Below, piece after piece: positions 8,990-17,316 of a stretch of DNA of 64,000 nucleotides. The stretch is taken from positions 1 to 64,000 of the forward strand of contig NZ_WLYI01000016.1 in NCBI RefSeq assembly GCF_009707515.1. The letters are read 5' to 3'. The DNA is from Pseudomonas karstica (GTDB lineage: Bacteria > Pseudomonadota > Gammaproteobacteria > Pseudomonadales > Pseudomonadaceae). Position numbers and translations under genes: made by a program. Position 1 is the stretch's first letter; every line of letters starts with the position of its first letter. The notes under the pieces were generated by a model. The model had not been told where the DNA came from. It saw only the letters and a program-made list of their open reading frames with translations, and made no database searches.

Positions 8990-9919
8990 ATGATTGGCAT
9001 AAAAAGCATCGCCAGCTACGTGCCGGCAGACGGGCTTGATAACTACGCCCAGGGTGCCAAATTCGCCAAGGATGAAGAATTCATCATTGGCAAGATCGGG
9101 TCGGCCTTTCTGCCGCGCAAGGATGCCGCGCAAGAAACTTCCGACCTGTGCGTCGAGGCCGTCAATGCCTTGTTCGCCAATAACCCGGATTTGAAGCGCG
9201 AGTCTATCGATGCGCTGATCGTCGTTACCCAGAACGGCGACGAAGAGGGTTTGCCCCACACTGCAGCTATCGTCCAAGACAAGCTGGGCCTGCCAACCCA
9301 CGTGGCAGCCTTCGATATCTCCCTGGGATGCTCCGGCTACGTCTATGGCATTTATGCCATGAAAGGCTTCATGGAAGCCGCCGGCCTGAAAAACGGCTTG
9401 TTGGTGACCGCCGACCCGTATTCCAAGATCGTCGACCCGGAAGACCGCAACACCACCATGCTCTTTGGCGATGCCGCCACCGCCACCTGGATGGGTGAAG
9501 ATGCACCTTGGGTGCTGGGCAAGGCCAAGTTCGGCACCGACGGCTCTGGTGCACCGCATTTGAAGGTCAGCGACGGCGTGTTCTTCATGAACGGCCGCCA
9601 GGTGTTCAACTTCGCTTTGCTCAAGGTGCCGGCGCATTTGCATGAGCTGCTCAATGAGTCGGACCTCAAGGCTGATGAGATCGATGCGTTCTGCATCCAC
9701 CAGGGCAGTGCGGCGATTGTCGATGCCGTGGCCCGGCGTTTCGAAGACGCGCCGGTGGAGAAGTTCATCAAGGACATGGTCGAAACCGGTAATACCGTGT
9801 CCTCGAGCATTCCGCTGCTGCTGGAAAAGCACGTGATGGACGCCGAGTGGAAGCGCGTAGCCATCAGCGGTTTCGGCGTGGGCCTGTCCTGGGGCTCGGC
9901 GATTCTCTATCGGCCGTGA
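8990..9919 (+). CDS. beta-ketoacyl-ACP synthase III family protein
   Basis: 309-residue FabH-like thiolase-fold enzyme. The Cys-His-Asn triad is complete by inspection: Cys114 in SLGCSGY, His237 in CIHQGS and Asn268 in TGNTVSSS. The family glycine-rich end GFGVGLSWG is also present. The HQGS sequence replaces the HQAN of housekeeping FabH, suggesting a different acyl substrate. The gene sits alone between flgL and fliC, with its own possible sigma-54 promoter and a strong terminator. A role in making an acyl group for flagellin glycan or another surface modification is inferred from position only; no glycosyltransferase is adjacent. Confidence 0.85.
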   Translation: MIGIKSIASYVPADGLDNYAQGAKFAKDEEFIIGKIGSAFLPRKDAAQETSDLCVEAVNALFANNPDLKRESIDALIVVTQNGDEEGLPHTAAIVQDKLGLPTHVAAFDISLGCSGYVYGIYAMKGFMEAAGLKNGLLVTADPYSKIVDPEDRNTTMLFGDAATATWMGEDAPWVLGKAKFGTDGSGAPHLKVSDGVFFMNGRQVFNFALLKVPAHLHELLNESDLKADEIDAFCIHQGSAAIVDAVARRFEDAPVEKFIKDMVETGNTVSSSIPLLLEKHVMDAEWKRVAISGFGVGLSWGSAILYRP

Positions 9920-9934
9920 TGCTTTAATAGGCTG

Positions 9935-9980
9935 CACAAAAAAACGCCCATGATCGAAAGATCATGGGCGTTTTTTTGTG
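9935..9980. terminator. strong bidirectional terminator
   Basis: A perfect 21-bp inverted repeat (9935-9955 with 9960-9980) encloses a GAAA loop. The GC core is ACGCCCATGATC, flanked by seven A on one side and seven T on the other, so it can work from either strand. It isolates the KAS III gene from fliC. Confidence 0.93.
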
Positions 9981-10052
9981 GGGATTCCTGGGCTGTAACG
10001 CCTTGAATTGCAAGGGATGGCACAGGGCTAGTAAAAAAATTCAAAAAACCCC

Positions 10053-10079
10053 TCAAGCAACCTGCTTTCACGACGATAA
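10053..10079 (+). promoter_or_regulatory. sigma-28 (FliA) promoter for fliC
   Basis: TCAA at 10053-10056, a 15-base spacer and GACGATAA at 10072-10079 match the FliA consensus TAAA-N15-GCCGATAA with one mismatch in each box. The position about 80 bases before the fliC ATG is typical of flagellin genes. Confidence 0.85.
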
Positions 10080-10158
10080 CTATTACGAAGGTTCTCAGGC
10101 CACACCCGGCGGTTGCCAGGGCCGGAAGCCACAGTATCCATCCAACGAGGATTTCGTC

Positions 10159-11619
10159 ATGGCTTTAACAGTAAACACCAACATTGCTTCGATCACGACT
10201 CAGGGCAACCTGAACAAAGCTGGCGGCGCCCTGGCCACTTCCATGCAGCGCCTGTCTTCCGGCCTGCGTATCAACAGCGCTAAAGACGACGCTGCCGGCC
10301 TGCAGATCGCCAACCGCCTGACCAGCCAAATCAACGGCCTGGGCCAAGCGGTAAAGAACGTGAACGACGGTATCTCCATCGCTCAGACCGCTGAAGGCGC
10401 GATGCAGGCTTCGACCGACATCCTGCAAAAAATGCGTACCCTGGCCCTGTCCTCGGCTACTGGCTCCCTGAGCGCCGACGACCGTAAGTCGAACAACGAC
10501 GAATACCAGGCCCTGACTTCAGAACTGACCCGTATCTCGCAAACCACTACTTTCGGTGGCCAGAAGCTGCTGGACGGTTCGTACGGTACTAAAGCTATCC
10601 AGGTTGGCGCCAACGCTAACGAAACCATCAACCTGAGCCTGGAAAACGTTTCGGCTAACAACATTGGTTCGCAGCAGGTCAAGAGCGCTCAGGTAGCTAT
10701 TAATACTACTGGCCTCGCTGCTGCGGATATGGTCGTTACGGGTAACGGTCAATCCAAAACCATCGCTTACGATGAAGGTGCTTCTGCAAAAGACGTAGCT
10801 TCTCTGCTCAATGGCGCTGTAGGTGGCCTGAGTGCAACTGCAAGCACCCAAGTTAAGCTGAGTGTTGGTGCTGCAGCTGGCACCACTCCTGCCAACTTCA
10901 CCCTGGCTGTGGGCACAGGCGCTGCTGTGAGTTTTATCGGTGTGACCGATACCGCTAGCCTGGCGGACCAGTTGAAGTCCAACTCGGCCAAGCTTGGTAT
11001 CAGCGTCAACTACGACGAAGTGAATAAGACTCTCGAAGTGAAGTCCGATTCGGGTGAGAACCTGTCGTTTACCGGTGGTGCAGGTGCCGCTGCTATCTCG
11101 GTCAACGCCAAAGACGGTAACGGCGATTACAAAACCGTTGCTGCCACTGGTGCGGATGATTCTACCGGTCTGGTTGACGGTACTGTAAGCGTTGTGACTG
11201 GTCAGGTTTCTCTGGATTCCGCCAAAGGCTACACCTTGGCCAACGGTGCAACTGGTACCGGTGTTACGGATCTTTTTGGTCTGGCTACTGTATCGGCCAA
11301 GAAAACCGCTATCTCCGACACCACAGTGACTGACGCCAACAGTGCGCAAAACGCCCTGGCCGTTATCGACAAAGCCATCGGCACCATCGACAGCGTGCGT
11401 TCGGGCCTGGGTGCTACCCAGAACCGTCTGACGACCACTGCAGACAACCTGCAAAACATTCAGAAGAACTCCACCGCTGCACGTTCCACCGTTCAGGACG
11501 TCGACTTCGCTTCCGAAACCGCCGAACTGACCAAGCAACAAACCCTGCAATCGGCCTCCACCGCGATCCTGTCGCAGGCTAACCAACTGCCATCCGCTGT
11601 ACTGAAACTGCTTCAGTAA
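10159..11619 (+). CDS. fliC: flagellin FliC
   Basis: 486-residue filament subunit. The start at 10159 (MALTVNTNIASITTQGNL) is the family start; the frame stays open upstream to 9964 but that stretch holds the terminator and promoter. Residues about 1-170 and 400-486 form the conserved D0/D1 coiled domains (LSSGLRINSAKDDAAGLQIA; C-terminal STAILSQANQLPSAVLKLLQ). The middle about 220 residues are the variable surface domain, rich in Ala, Thr, Ser and Gly, with more T-ending codons than the flanks. It has its own sigma-28 promoter and a terminator. Confidence 0.97.
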   Translation: MALTVNTNIASITTQGNLNKAGGALATSMQRLSSGLRINSAKDDAAGLQIANRLTSQINGLGQAVKNVNDGISIAQTAEGAMQASTDILQKMRTLALSSATGSLSADDRKSNNDEYQALTSELTRISQTTTFGGQKLLDGSYGTKAIQVGANANETINLSLENVSANNIGSQQVKSAQVAINTTGLAAADMVVTGNGQSKTIAYDEGASAKDVASLLNGAVGGLSATASTQVKLSVGAAAGTTPANFTLAVGTGAAVSFIGVTDTASLADQLKSNSAKLGISVNYDEVNKTLEVKSDSGENLSFTGGAGAAAISVNAKDGNGDYKTVAATGADDSTGLVDGTVSVVTGQVSLDSAKGYTLANGATGTGVTDLFGLATVSAKKTAISDTTVTDANSAQNALAVIDKAIGTIDSVRSGLGATQNRLTTTADNLQNIQKNSTAARSTVQDVDFASETAELTKQQTLQSASTAILSQANQLPSAVLKLLQ

Positions 11620-11638
11620 TCAGCGCGCTTGGTAACTG

Positions 11639-11673
11639 ACGGAAGGGCGCGTTTACGTGCCCTTCCGTTTTTT
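11639..11673 (+). terminator. rho-independent terminator after fliC
   Basis: ACGGAAGGGC at 11639-11648 pairs perfectly with GCCCTTCCGT at 11659-11668 across a 10-base loop, followed by six T. It lies 20 bases after the fliC stop and would let fliC be expressed above flaG and fliD. Confidence 0.9.
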
Positions 11674-11693
11674 CGGTTTAGAGGAGCTTGGGC

Positions 11694-12044
11694 ATGGACA
11701 TGAGTGTAAAGCTGAACCAGTTTTATCCACCGGCCGCACCTCAAAGCGCCCCGACACCAGTGGTTTCTGACAAAGACAAGTTGAGCGTTGAAGCCGTTGC
11801 GCCAACCGCAGGCGAGCCCGAGCGGGCCGACCTGGAAAAGGCGGTGACGGATATTCGAGAATTCGTACAAGCGGCCCAGCGCAAACTGGATTTCTCCATT
11901 GACGACTCGACCCATCGGGTAGTGGTCAAGGTCATTGCCACTGACAGTGGTGAAGTGATCCGCCAGATCCCTTCGGAAACGGCACTGAAACTGGCACAGA
12001 GCCTGTCCAGCGCAAGCCATGTGTTGTTTGACGACAAGGCCTGA
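11694..12044 (+). CDS. flaG: FlaG family protein
   Basis: 116-residue FlaG-family protein. It has a low-complexity N-terminus, then a conserved C-terminal half (LDFSIDDSTHRVVVKVIATD, GEVIRQIPSE). The ATG at 11694 is preferred over a TTG at 11688 because GAGGAG at 11681-11686 gives a seven-base spacing. FlaG homologues affect filament length, but the biochemical role is not settled. It lies between fliC and the cap gene fliD, the usual Pseudomonas position. Confidence 0.9.
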   Translation: MDMSVKLNQFYPPAAPQSAPTPVVSDKDKLSVEAVAPTAGEPERADLEKAVTDIREFVQAAQRKLDFSIDDSTHRVVVKVIATDSGEVIRQIPSETALKLAQSLSSASHVLFDDKA

Positions 12045-12124
12045 GCTGGCATGAAACTTGTTGCTGCCATGGCTTGAGGCGTTGTTAGTCAAGAAAGCGG
12101 CAGCCACCGATTAGGAGATAGATG

Positions 12125-13525
12125 ATGGCGGGTTCAACGGTTAGCGGTATTGGTTCGAATATCGATACGCAAGCGATCGTGAAGTCCTTGGTGGATGCTG
12201 AAAGAGCACCCAAGCAGACTCAGATCAATACCCAGACGCAGAAAGCGACCACTACGCTGTCGTCGATCGGCAAGATTCAAGCGGCTCTTGACGCTTTTCG
12301 CGGTGCCTTGGAATCGATGTCCACAGACACCAGTTTCACTGGCTTGACCGGCTCATCCTCGGATGAAAAGGTCGCCACCATGACGGCGAGTAATAGCGCT
12401 TCCAACGGCAGTTTCCGCTTGATCGTCGATCAATTGGCCCAGGCTTCCAAGTTGTCGAGCAAAACCTTTTCCGGCGGAACATCGACGGTGGTCAACACCA
12501 CCGACAAGCCGACTACCCTGACGATCAGTCAATCGGGCAAAAGCTTTGATGTCAGTGTTCCGTCGGGCGCGACCCTGCAACAGGTGCGTGACTCGATCAA
12601 CACCCAGTTCTCCACCTCGGGCCTGAGTGCCAACATCCTGACCGACTCCAACGGGTCGCGGTTGATCCTCACGTCGACGACCATGGGCACAGGCTCGGAC
12701 CTGACGTTGTCAGGCACTTCGGGGCTGGATGTTGGCGCGACCGTAGTCGACAAGCCGTTGGACGCCCAGTACAGCATTGACGGCATCGCTGCGGTCTCCA
12801 AGACCAACAATATCGAAGGTGCCCTCAGTGGCGTAAACATCAAATTGGTCTCTGTTTCAACGGCCAAGACTGGCAGCACCGAAGTTCCTCCGGAAAAAAA
12901 CGCCACACTCATTACTGTCAGCACCAATAACGCGGCACTCAAATCCGGGGTCAAGGGCTTTGTAGATACCTACAACGCCTTGCTGAGCGCGATGAACGCT
13001 GAAACCAAAGTCACCAAGAACGCCGACGGCACCTTCACCTCGGCAACCTTGACCAATGACTCGACGATGCGCTCGTTGCAGAGCTCCTTGCGTAATGAAT
13101 TCAACGCCCTGTCCGGCACAGGCACGCTCAAGTCCCTGGCACAATTCGGTATCGGCAGCGACTCCAGCACTGGCCTGCTGACCATGGATGACAAAAAATG
13201 GGACAAGGCCGTGGCGACCAACGCCGCTGATATCAACAGTATGTTTGCCGGCAAGGACGGAATGCTGGCGCGCATGAAAGCCGCCACTGAAGACTACGCC
13301 AAGCCTGCCACCGGTATCCTGGCGACTCGTTCGACCACGCTGTCCGATAGCCTGAATGACTTGATCAAGCAGCAGTCCAGCCTGGACGAGCGCATGGAGG
13401 CACTGACCAAAAGCCTCTCCGACAAATACAACGCCATGGACACCTTGGTGGCGCAAATTCGCCAGCAAAGCGAAAACATCCTCGGCACGCTTAATGCCTT
13501 GAATAACCAGAAGAACAACTCGTAG
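12125..13525 (+). CDS. fliD: flagellar filament cap protein FliD (HAP2)
   Basis: About 466-residue cap protein that folds exported flagellin onto the filament tip. N-terminal family region (STVSGIGSNIDTQAIVKSLV) and C-terminal coiled helix (SLDERMEALTKSLSDKYNAM, then QIRQQSENILGTLNAL) are present. Two adjacent ATGs (12122, 12125) are possible; the second has better spacing from AGGAG at 12113-12117. In pseudomonads FliD can also act as a mucin adhesin, but whether this one does cannot be judged here. Genes fliS and fliT follow. Confidence 0.95.
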   Translation: MAGSTVSGIGSNIDTQAIVKSLVDAERAPKQTQINTQTQKATTTLSSIGKIQAALDAFRGALESMSTDTSFTGLTGSSSDEKVATMTASNSASNGSFRLIVDQLAQASKLSSKTFSGGTSTVVNTTDKPTTLTISQSGKSFDVSVPSGATLQQVRDSINTQFSTSGLSANILTDSNGSRLILTSTTMGTGSDLTLSGTSGLDVGATVVDKPLDAQYSIDGIAAVSKTNNIEGALSGVNIKLVSVSTAKTGSTEVPPEKNATLITVSTNNAALKSGVKGFVDTYNALLSAMNAETKVTKNADGTFTSATLTNDSTMRSLQSSLRNEFNALSGTGTLKSLAQFGIGSDSSTGLLTMDDKKWDKAVATNAADINSMFAGKDGMLARMKAATEDYAKPATGILATRSTTLSDSLNDLIKQQSSLDERMEALTKSLSDKYNAMDTLVAQIRQQSENILGTLNALNNQKNNS

Positions 13526-13616
13526 CACCGACGGCGGGGTCTAAAGTTTTTTATGGCCCTGTCGACATATTGGTTACTGAAACCCTTTTCGCTGTTGCCT
13601 GTCACGAGGTAGAAAC

Positions 13617-14021
13617 ATGAATCCCATGAGAGCCCTTCGCCAATACCAGAAGGTCAATTCCCATGCCCAGATCTCCGAAGCCAGCCCGCATCGCCTGGTG
13701 CAGATGTTGATGGAAGGCGCGTTGGACCGCATGGCGCAGGCCAAGGGAGCATTAGCGCGCGGCGACATCGCGCAAAAGGGCCTGATGCTGGGCAAGGCCA
13801 GCGATATCATCATCGGCCTGCGTGACGGCCTGGACGCCGAAAAGAGCGAAAACCCGGCTTACGTGCAGCAACTGGAAAGCCTGTATGTCTACATGACAAA
13901 CCGGCTGATGGACGCCAACCAGCAAAACGATGCCGGCCTGATCGACGAAGTCGCCCGTTTGATGATTACCGTAAAAGAAGGTTGGGATGCCATCGCAATG
14001 CCACAAGGCACAGCACAATAA
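13617..14021 (+). CDS. fliS: flagellin export chaperone FliS
   Basis: 134-residue helical chaperone that binds the FliC C-terminus and prevents premature polymerisation. Family motifs are visible: RQYQKVNSHAQISEASPHRL near the start and EGALDRMAQAKGALARGD, IAQKGLMLGKASDIIIGL further in. It lies 91 bases after fliD and 25 before the fliT-like gene, the standard cap/chaperone arrangement. A GAGGTAG element precedes the ATG. Confidence 0.95.
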   Translation: MNPMRALRQYQKVNSHAQISEASPHRLVQMLMEGALDRMAQAKGALARGDIAQKGLMLGKASDIIIGLRDGLDAEKSENPAYVQQLESLYVYMTNRLMDANQQNDAGLIDEVARLMITVKEGWDAIAMPQGTAQ

Positions 14022-14046
14022 GGCCGCAGGCCTTGAGGAACACGTC

Positions 14047-14343
14047 ATGAGCCACGCACTGCAACGGATTGACGAAACCCGCGAAGCCCTGCTCGGCGCG
14101 TTGGCTGAACGCAACTGGGATGCCATCGGTGAACTGGATATGGGCTGCCGCACCGTGATCGATGAGGTGCTCAGCGAAGCGCCGGTGGATGAGGATGCCT
14201 TGCGTGAGAAGCTGGAAAGCCTGCTGGCGGTTTACCAGCAGTTGCTTAAGGTGACGACTGGGGAGCGTCAAATCATCTTCGAAGAGATGTCGCAGATCAA
14301 CCAAGCGAAAAATGCGTCAAAGGTTTACCATCTGTTCGGTTGA
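14047..14343 (+). CDS. fliT: FliT-like flagellar chaperone
   Basis: 98-residue, mostly helical, acidic protein (MSHALQRIDETREALLGALA). Its place right after fliS supports a FliT-type chaperone for FliD. The sequence is too short and divergent for certainty from motifs alone. The start at 14047 follows GAGGAAC; the frame is open upstream to 13987 but that part overlaps fliS. In enteric bacteria FliT also binds FlhDC; pseudomonads lack FlhDC, so only the chaperone role is expected. Confidence 0.75.
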   Translation: MSHALQRIDETREALLGALAERNWDAIGELDMGCRTVIDEVLSEAPVDEDALREKLESLLAVYQQLLKVTTGERQIIFEEMSQINQAKNASKVYHLFG

Positions 14344-14380
14344 TCTGGCTCAGTTAATCCGAACATAGCGCGTCATAAAT

Positions 14381-14409
14381 TTGACTGTGCACATTTTCTT
14401 GACTTAACT
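14381..14409 (+). promoter_or_regulatory. possible sigma-70 promoter of fleQ
   Basis: TTGACT (14381-14386) and TTAACT (14404-14409) are 17 bases apart. The -35 is good and the -10 is weak (3 of 6). Between them lies GTGCACATTTT, which resembles half of a CRP/Vfr site; Vfr represses fleQ in P. aeruginosa. The 173-base gap contains no GG-N10-GC element, as expected for the class I gene. Confidence 0.3.
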
Positions 14410-14516
14410 AGTGCTTTTTTCCGACATCAGATAGCTGTACCGCAGAGAATGCCTACAGTTTTCTAGATTGCCCCGACTCGAGGGCATTTGAGTTTTACTA
14501 GGGAAGTTGCTATTGC

Positions 14517-15989
14517 ATGTGGCGTGAAACCAAAATCCTGCTGATCGATGACGATAGCGTGCGCCGCCGCGACTTGGCGGTGATCTTGAATTTTCTTGGG
14601 GAAGAAAATCTATCCTGTGGCAGCCATGACTGGCAGCAGGCGGTCAGCTCGTTGTCATCGAGCCGTGAAGTCATTTGTGTGCTGATCGGGACGGTAAGCG
14701 CTCCTGGCGCAATTCTCGGCTTGTTAAAGACACTGTCAACCTGGGATGAGTTCCTTCCAGTGTTGCTAATGGGCGATATTTCTTCCGTGGACCTTCCGGA
14801 AGACCAGCGTCGCCGCGTGCTTTCCACTCTGGAAATGCCTCCCAGCTACAGCAAATTGCTCGATTCCCTGCACCGTGCCCAGGTCTACCGCGAGATGTAC
14901 GACCAGGCCCGCGAGCGCGGACGTCATCGTGAGCCCAACCTGTTCCGTAGCCTGGTCGGCACCAGCCGCGCCATCCAGCACGTGCGCCAGATGATGCAGC
15001 AAGTGGCCGACACCGACGCCAGCGTGTTGATCCTTGGCGAATCCGGCACCGGCAAGGAGGTGGTGGCGCGCAACCTGCACTATCACTCCAGGCGTCGCGA
15101 CGGGCCTTTTGTGCCGGTCAACTGCGGGGCGATTCCCGCCGAGCTGCTGGAAAGCGAACTGTTCGGCCACGAGAAGGGCGCCTTTACCGGCGCGATCACC
15201 AGCCGTGCCGGGCGTTTCGAGTTGGCCAACGGCGGCACCTTGTTCCTCGACGAAATCGGCGACATGCCACTGCCGATGCAGGTCAAGCTGCTGCGGGTCC
15301 TGCAAGAGCGCACCTTTGAGCGCGTGGGCAGTAACAAGACCCAGAGCGTCGACGTGCGCATCATTGCTGCGACTCACAAGAACCTCGAAAGCATGATCGA
15401 GGTCGGCAGTTTCCGCGAAGACCTGTACTACCGCCTTAACGTATTCCCCATCGAGATGGCGCCCCTGCGCGAGCGGGTTGAAGACATCCCGTTGCTGATG
15501 AACGAGCTGATCTCGCGCATGGAGCACGAAAAGCGTGGCTCCATTCGTTTCAATTCGGCGGCGATCATGTCTCTGTGTCGTCACGGCTGGCCGGGCAATG
15601 TCCGTGAGTTGGCCAACCTCGTGGAGCGCATGGCGATCATGCACCCGTACGGGGTGATCGGCGTGGTTGAACTGCCGAAAAAATTCCGCTACGTCGACGA
15701 CGAAGATGAGCAATTGGACAGCCTGCGCACTGACCTGGAAGAGCGGGTGGCGATCAACGGCCATACCCCGGACTTCAGCGCCCCCGCCATGCTGCCGCCA
15801 GAAGGCCTGGATTTGAAGGACTACCTCGGCAACCTGGAACAAGAGCTGATCCAGCAGGCCCTGGACGACGCCGGCGGTATCGTAGCCCGTGCCGCCGAGC
15901 GCCTGCGCATTCGCCGTACCACGCTGGTGGAGAAGATGCGCAAGTACGGCATGAGCCGTCGTGACGGTGATGAACAGGCGGATGATTGA
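14517..15989 (+). CDS. fleQ: flagellar master regulator FleQ
   Basis: 490-residue sigma-54 activator at the top of the Pseudomonas flagellar hierarchy; in P. aeruginosa it also binds c-di-GMP and the FleN ATPase and controls exopolysaccharide genes. Domains: an atypical receiver-like domain (residues 1-130) whose third strand reads CVLIGTV, with no phospho-acceptor Asp; an AAA+ domain with Walker A GESGTGKE (174-181), GAFTGA (221-226) and Walker B LFLDEIGD; and a C-terminal Fis-type helix-turn-helix ([20 protein letters not shown]). It sits just upstream of fleSR. Confidence 0.97.
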   Translation: MWRETKILLIDDDSVRRRDLAVILNFLGEENLSCGSHDWQQAVSSLSSSREVICVLIGTVSAPGAILGLLKTLSTWDEFLPVLLMGDISSVDLPEDQRRRVLSTLEMPPSYSKLLDSLHRAQVYREMYDQARERGRHREPNLFRSLVGTSRAIQHVRQMMQQVADTDASVLILGESGTGKEVVARNLHYHSRRRDGPFVPVNCGAIPAELLESELFGHEKGAFTGAITSRAGRFELANGGTLFLDEIGDMPLPMQVKLLRVLQERTFERVGSNKTQSVDVRIIAATHKNLESMIEVGSFREDLYYRLNVFPIEMAPLRERVEDIPLLMNELISRMEHEKRGSIRFNSAAIMSLCRHGWPGNVRELANLVERMAIMHPYGVIGVVELPKKFRYVDDEDEQLDSLRTDLEERVAINGHTPDFSAPAMLPPEGLDLKDYLGNLEQELIQQALDDAGGIVARAAERLRIRRTTLVEKMRKYGMSRRDGDEQADD

Positions 15990-16030
15990 CGCCTGTTTTT
16001 CAACTGGCTGTTTTATAGGAAGTTTTTTTT

Positions 16031-16046
16031 AGGCACGGGTATTGCT
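16031..16046 (+). promoter_or_regulatory. sigma-54 promoter for fleSR
   Basis: AGGCACGGGTATTGCT has GG at 16032-16033 and GC at 16044-16045, ten bases apart. It matches the GGCACG-N4-TTGCT core fully apart from the leading T. It lies 51 bases before fleS, matching the known FleQ and sigma-54 control of fleSR. Confidence 0.88.
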
Positions 16047-16096
16047 ATAGCACTCGCAACGTTCCGTTTAACTGACGGTCAGCCAAGCGAGAGAGC

Positions 16097-17311
16097 ATGA
16101 TGCCCCACGCCGCCCAACTATCTTCGGTCCCTGACACTCAGGGGCCTGCCCCTACCAAAGAGCAGATCAGCCGACTTGGACTTGAGCAGGCGTTTTCGCT
16201 GTTCAACCAGATGTCCAGTCAGTTGACCGATTCCTACAGCCTGCTGGAAGCCCGGGTATCCGAGCTTAAGGGCGAGCTGGCGGTGGTCAGTGCTCAACGC
16301 ATGGAAGAACTGGCTGAGAAAGAGCGCTTGGCCAATCGCCTGCAAAACCTCCTCGACCTGTTGCCTGGTGGCGTAATCGTCATCGACGACCAGGGCCGCG
16401 TGCGCGAAGCCAACCCCACCGCCTGCGATTTGCTGGGGCTGCCCCTGGAGGGTGAGCTGTGGCGCCACGTCATCAGTCGTTGCTTTGCGCCACGTGAAGA
16501 TGATGGCCATGAAGTATCGCTCAAGGACGGCCGCCGGCTCTCCATCGCCACGCGCTCCCTGGATGCCGAGCCTGGGCAGTTGGTGTTGCTCAACGACCTG
16601 ACGGAAACCCGTCACCTGCAGGATCAATTGGCACGCCACGAACGATTGTCGTCCCTGGGGAGGATGGTTGCTTCCCTGGCGCATCAGATTCGTACACCGT
16701 TGTCCGCTGCGCTGATCTATGCCAGTCATTTGACTGACGAGCAGTTGCCTGCGGCCACCCATCAGCGTTTTGCCGGGCGGCTCAAGGAGCGTCTGCACGA
16801 GCTGGAGCATCAAGTGCGCGACATGCTGGTATTCGCCCGGGGCGAATTGCCCCTGACCGACCGCGTCACACCAGCAGCATTGATGCAGGCCCTGCAAGCG
16901 GCCGCGGCGACCCATATTCAAGACGTATCGATGCGCTGGCAGTGCGATAGCCACCTGGGTGAGTTGCTGTGCAATCGCGACACCCTGGTGGGTGCGCTGC
17001 TCAACCTGATTGAAAACGCCACCCAGGCCAGCGGCCCCGGGGCGCGTCTCAAGGTGCATCTGTATAACCGTGGCGACACCCTGCGCCTGTGTATCAGTGA
17101 CAGCGGCAGCGGGATCGAGCCGGCAGTGCTGCAACGCCTGGGTGAACCGTTTTTTACCACCAAGACCAACGGCACCGGCCTCGGGCTGACCGTCGTCAAG
17201 GCTGTCGCCCGTGCTCATCAGGGGCAATTGCAACTGCATTCCCGGTTGGGTCGTGGCACATGTGCGCTGATGACGCTGCCGCTGTTTTCAAGCGCGCCAT
17301 GCGCGGAGTAA
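16097..17311 (+). CDS. fleS: flagellar sensor histidine kinase FleS
   Basis: 404-residue soluble kinase with no membrane span. An N-terminal coiled-coil (about 40-85) is followed by a PAS domain (about 86-175; GGVIVIDDQGRVREANPTAC). The H-box SLAHQIRTPLSAA carries the likely phospho-His196. The HATPase domain shows the N, G1 and G2 boxes (NLIENATQAS, DSGSGIEP, TNGTGLGL). It phosphorylates FleR to switch on class III genes. ATG codons at 16097 and 16100 are both possible starts. Confidence 0.95.
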   Translation: MMPHAAQLSSVPDTQGPAPTKEQISRLGLEQAFSLFNQMSSQLTDSYSLLEARVSELKGELAVVSAQRMEELAEKERLANRLQNLLDLLPGGVIVIDDQGRVREANPTACDLLGLPLEGELWRHVISRCFAPREDDGHEVSLKDGRRLSIATRSLDAEPGQLVLLNDLTETRHLQDQLARHERLSSLGRMVASLAHQIRTPLSAALIYASHLTDEQLPAATHQRFAGRLKERLHELEHQVRDMLVFARGELPLTDRVTPAALMQALQAAAATHIQDVSMRWQCDSHLGELLCNRDTLVGALLNLIENATQASGPGARLKVHLYNRGDTLRLCISDSGSGIEPAVLQRLGEPFFTTKTNGTGLGLTVVKAVARAHQGQLQLHSRLGRGTCALMTLPLFSSAPCAE

Positions 17312-17316
17312 AAACA

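Noticed and set aside
12047..12062. Possible sigma-54 promoter before fliD (TGGCATGAAACTTGT)
   Set aside because: GG is followed after ten bases by GT, not GC, so the -12 element fails. The next GC is three bases too far.
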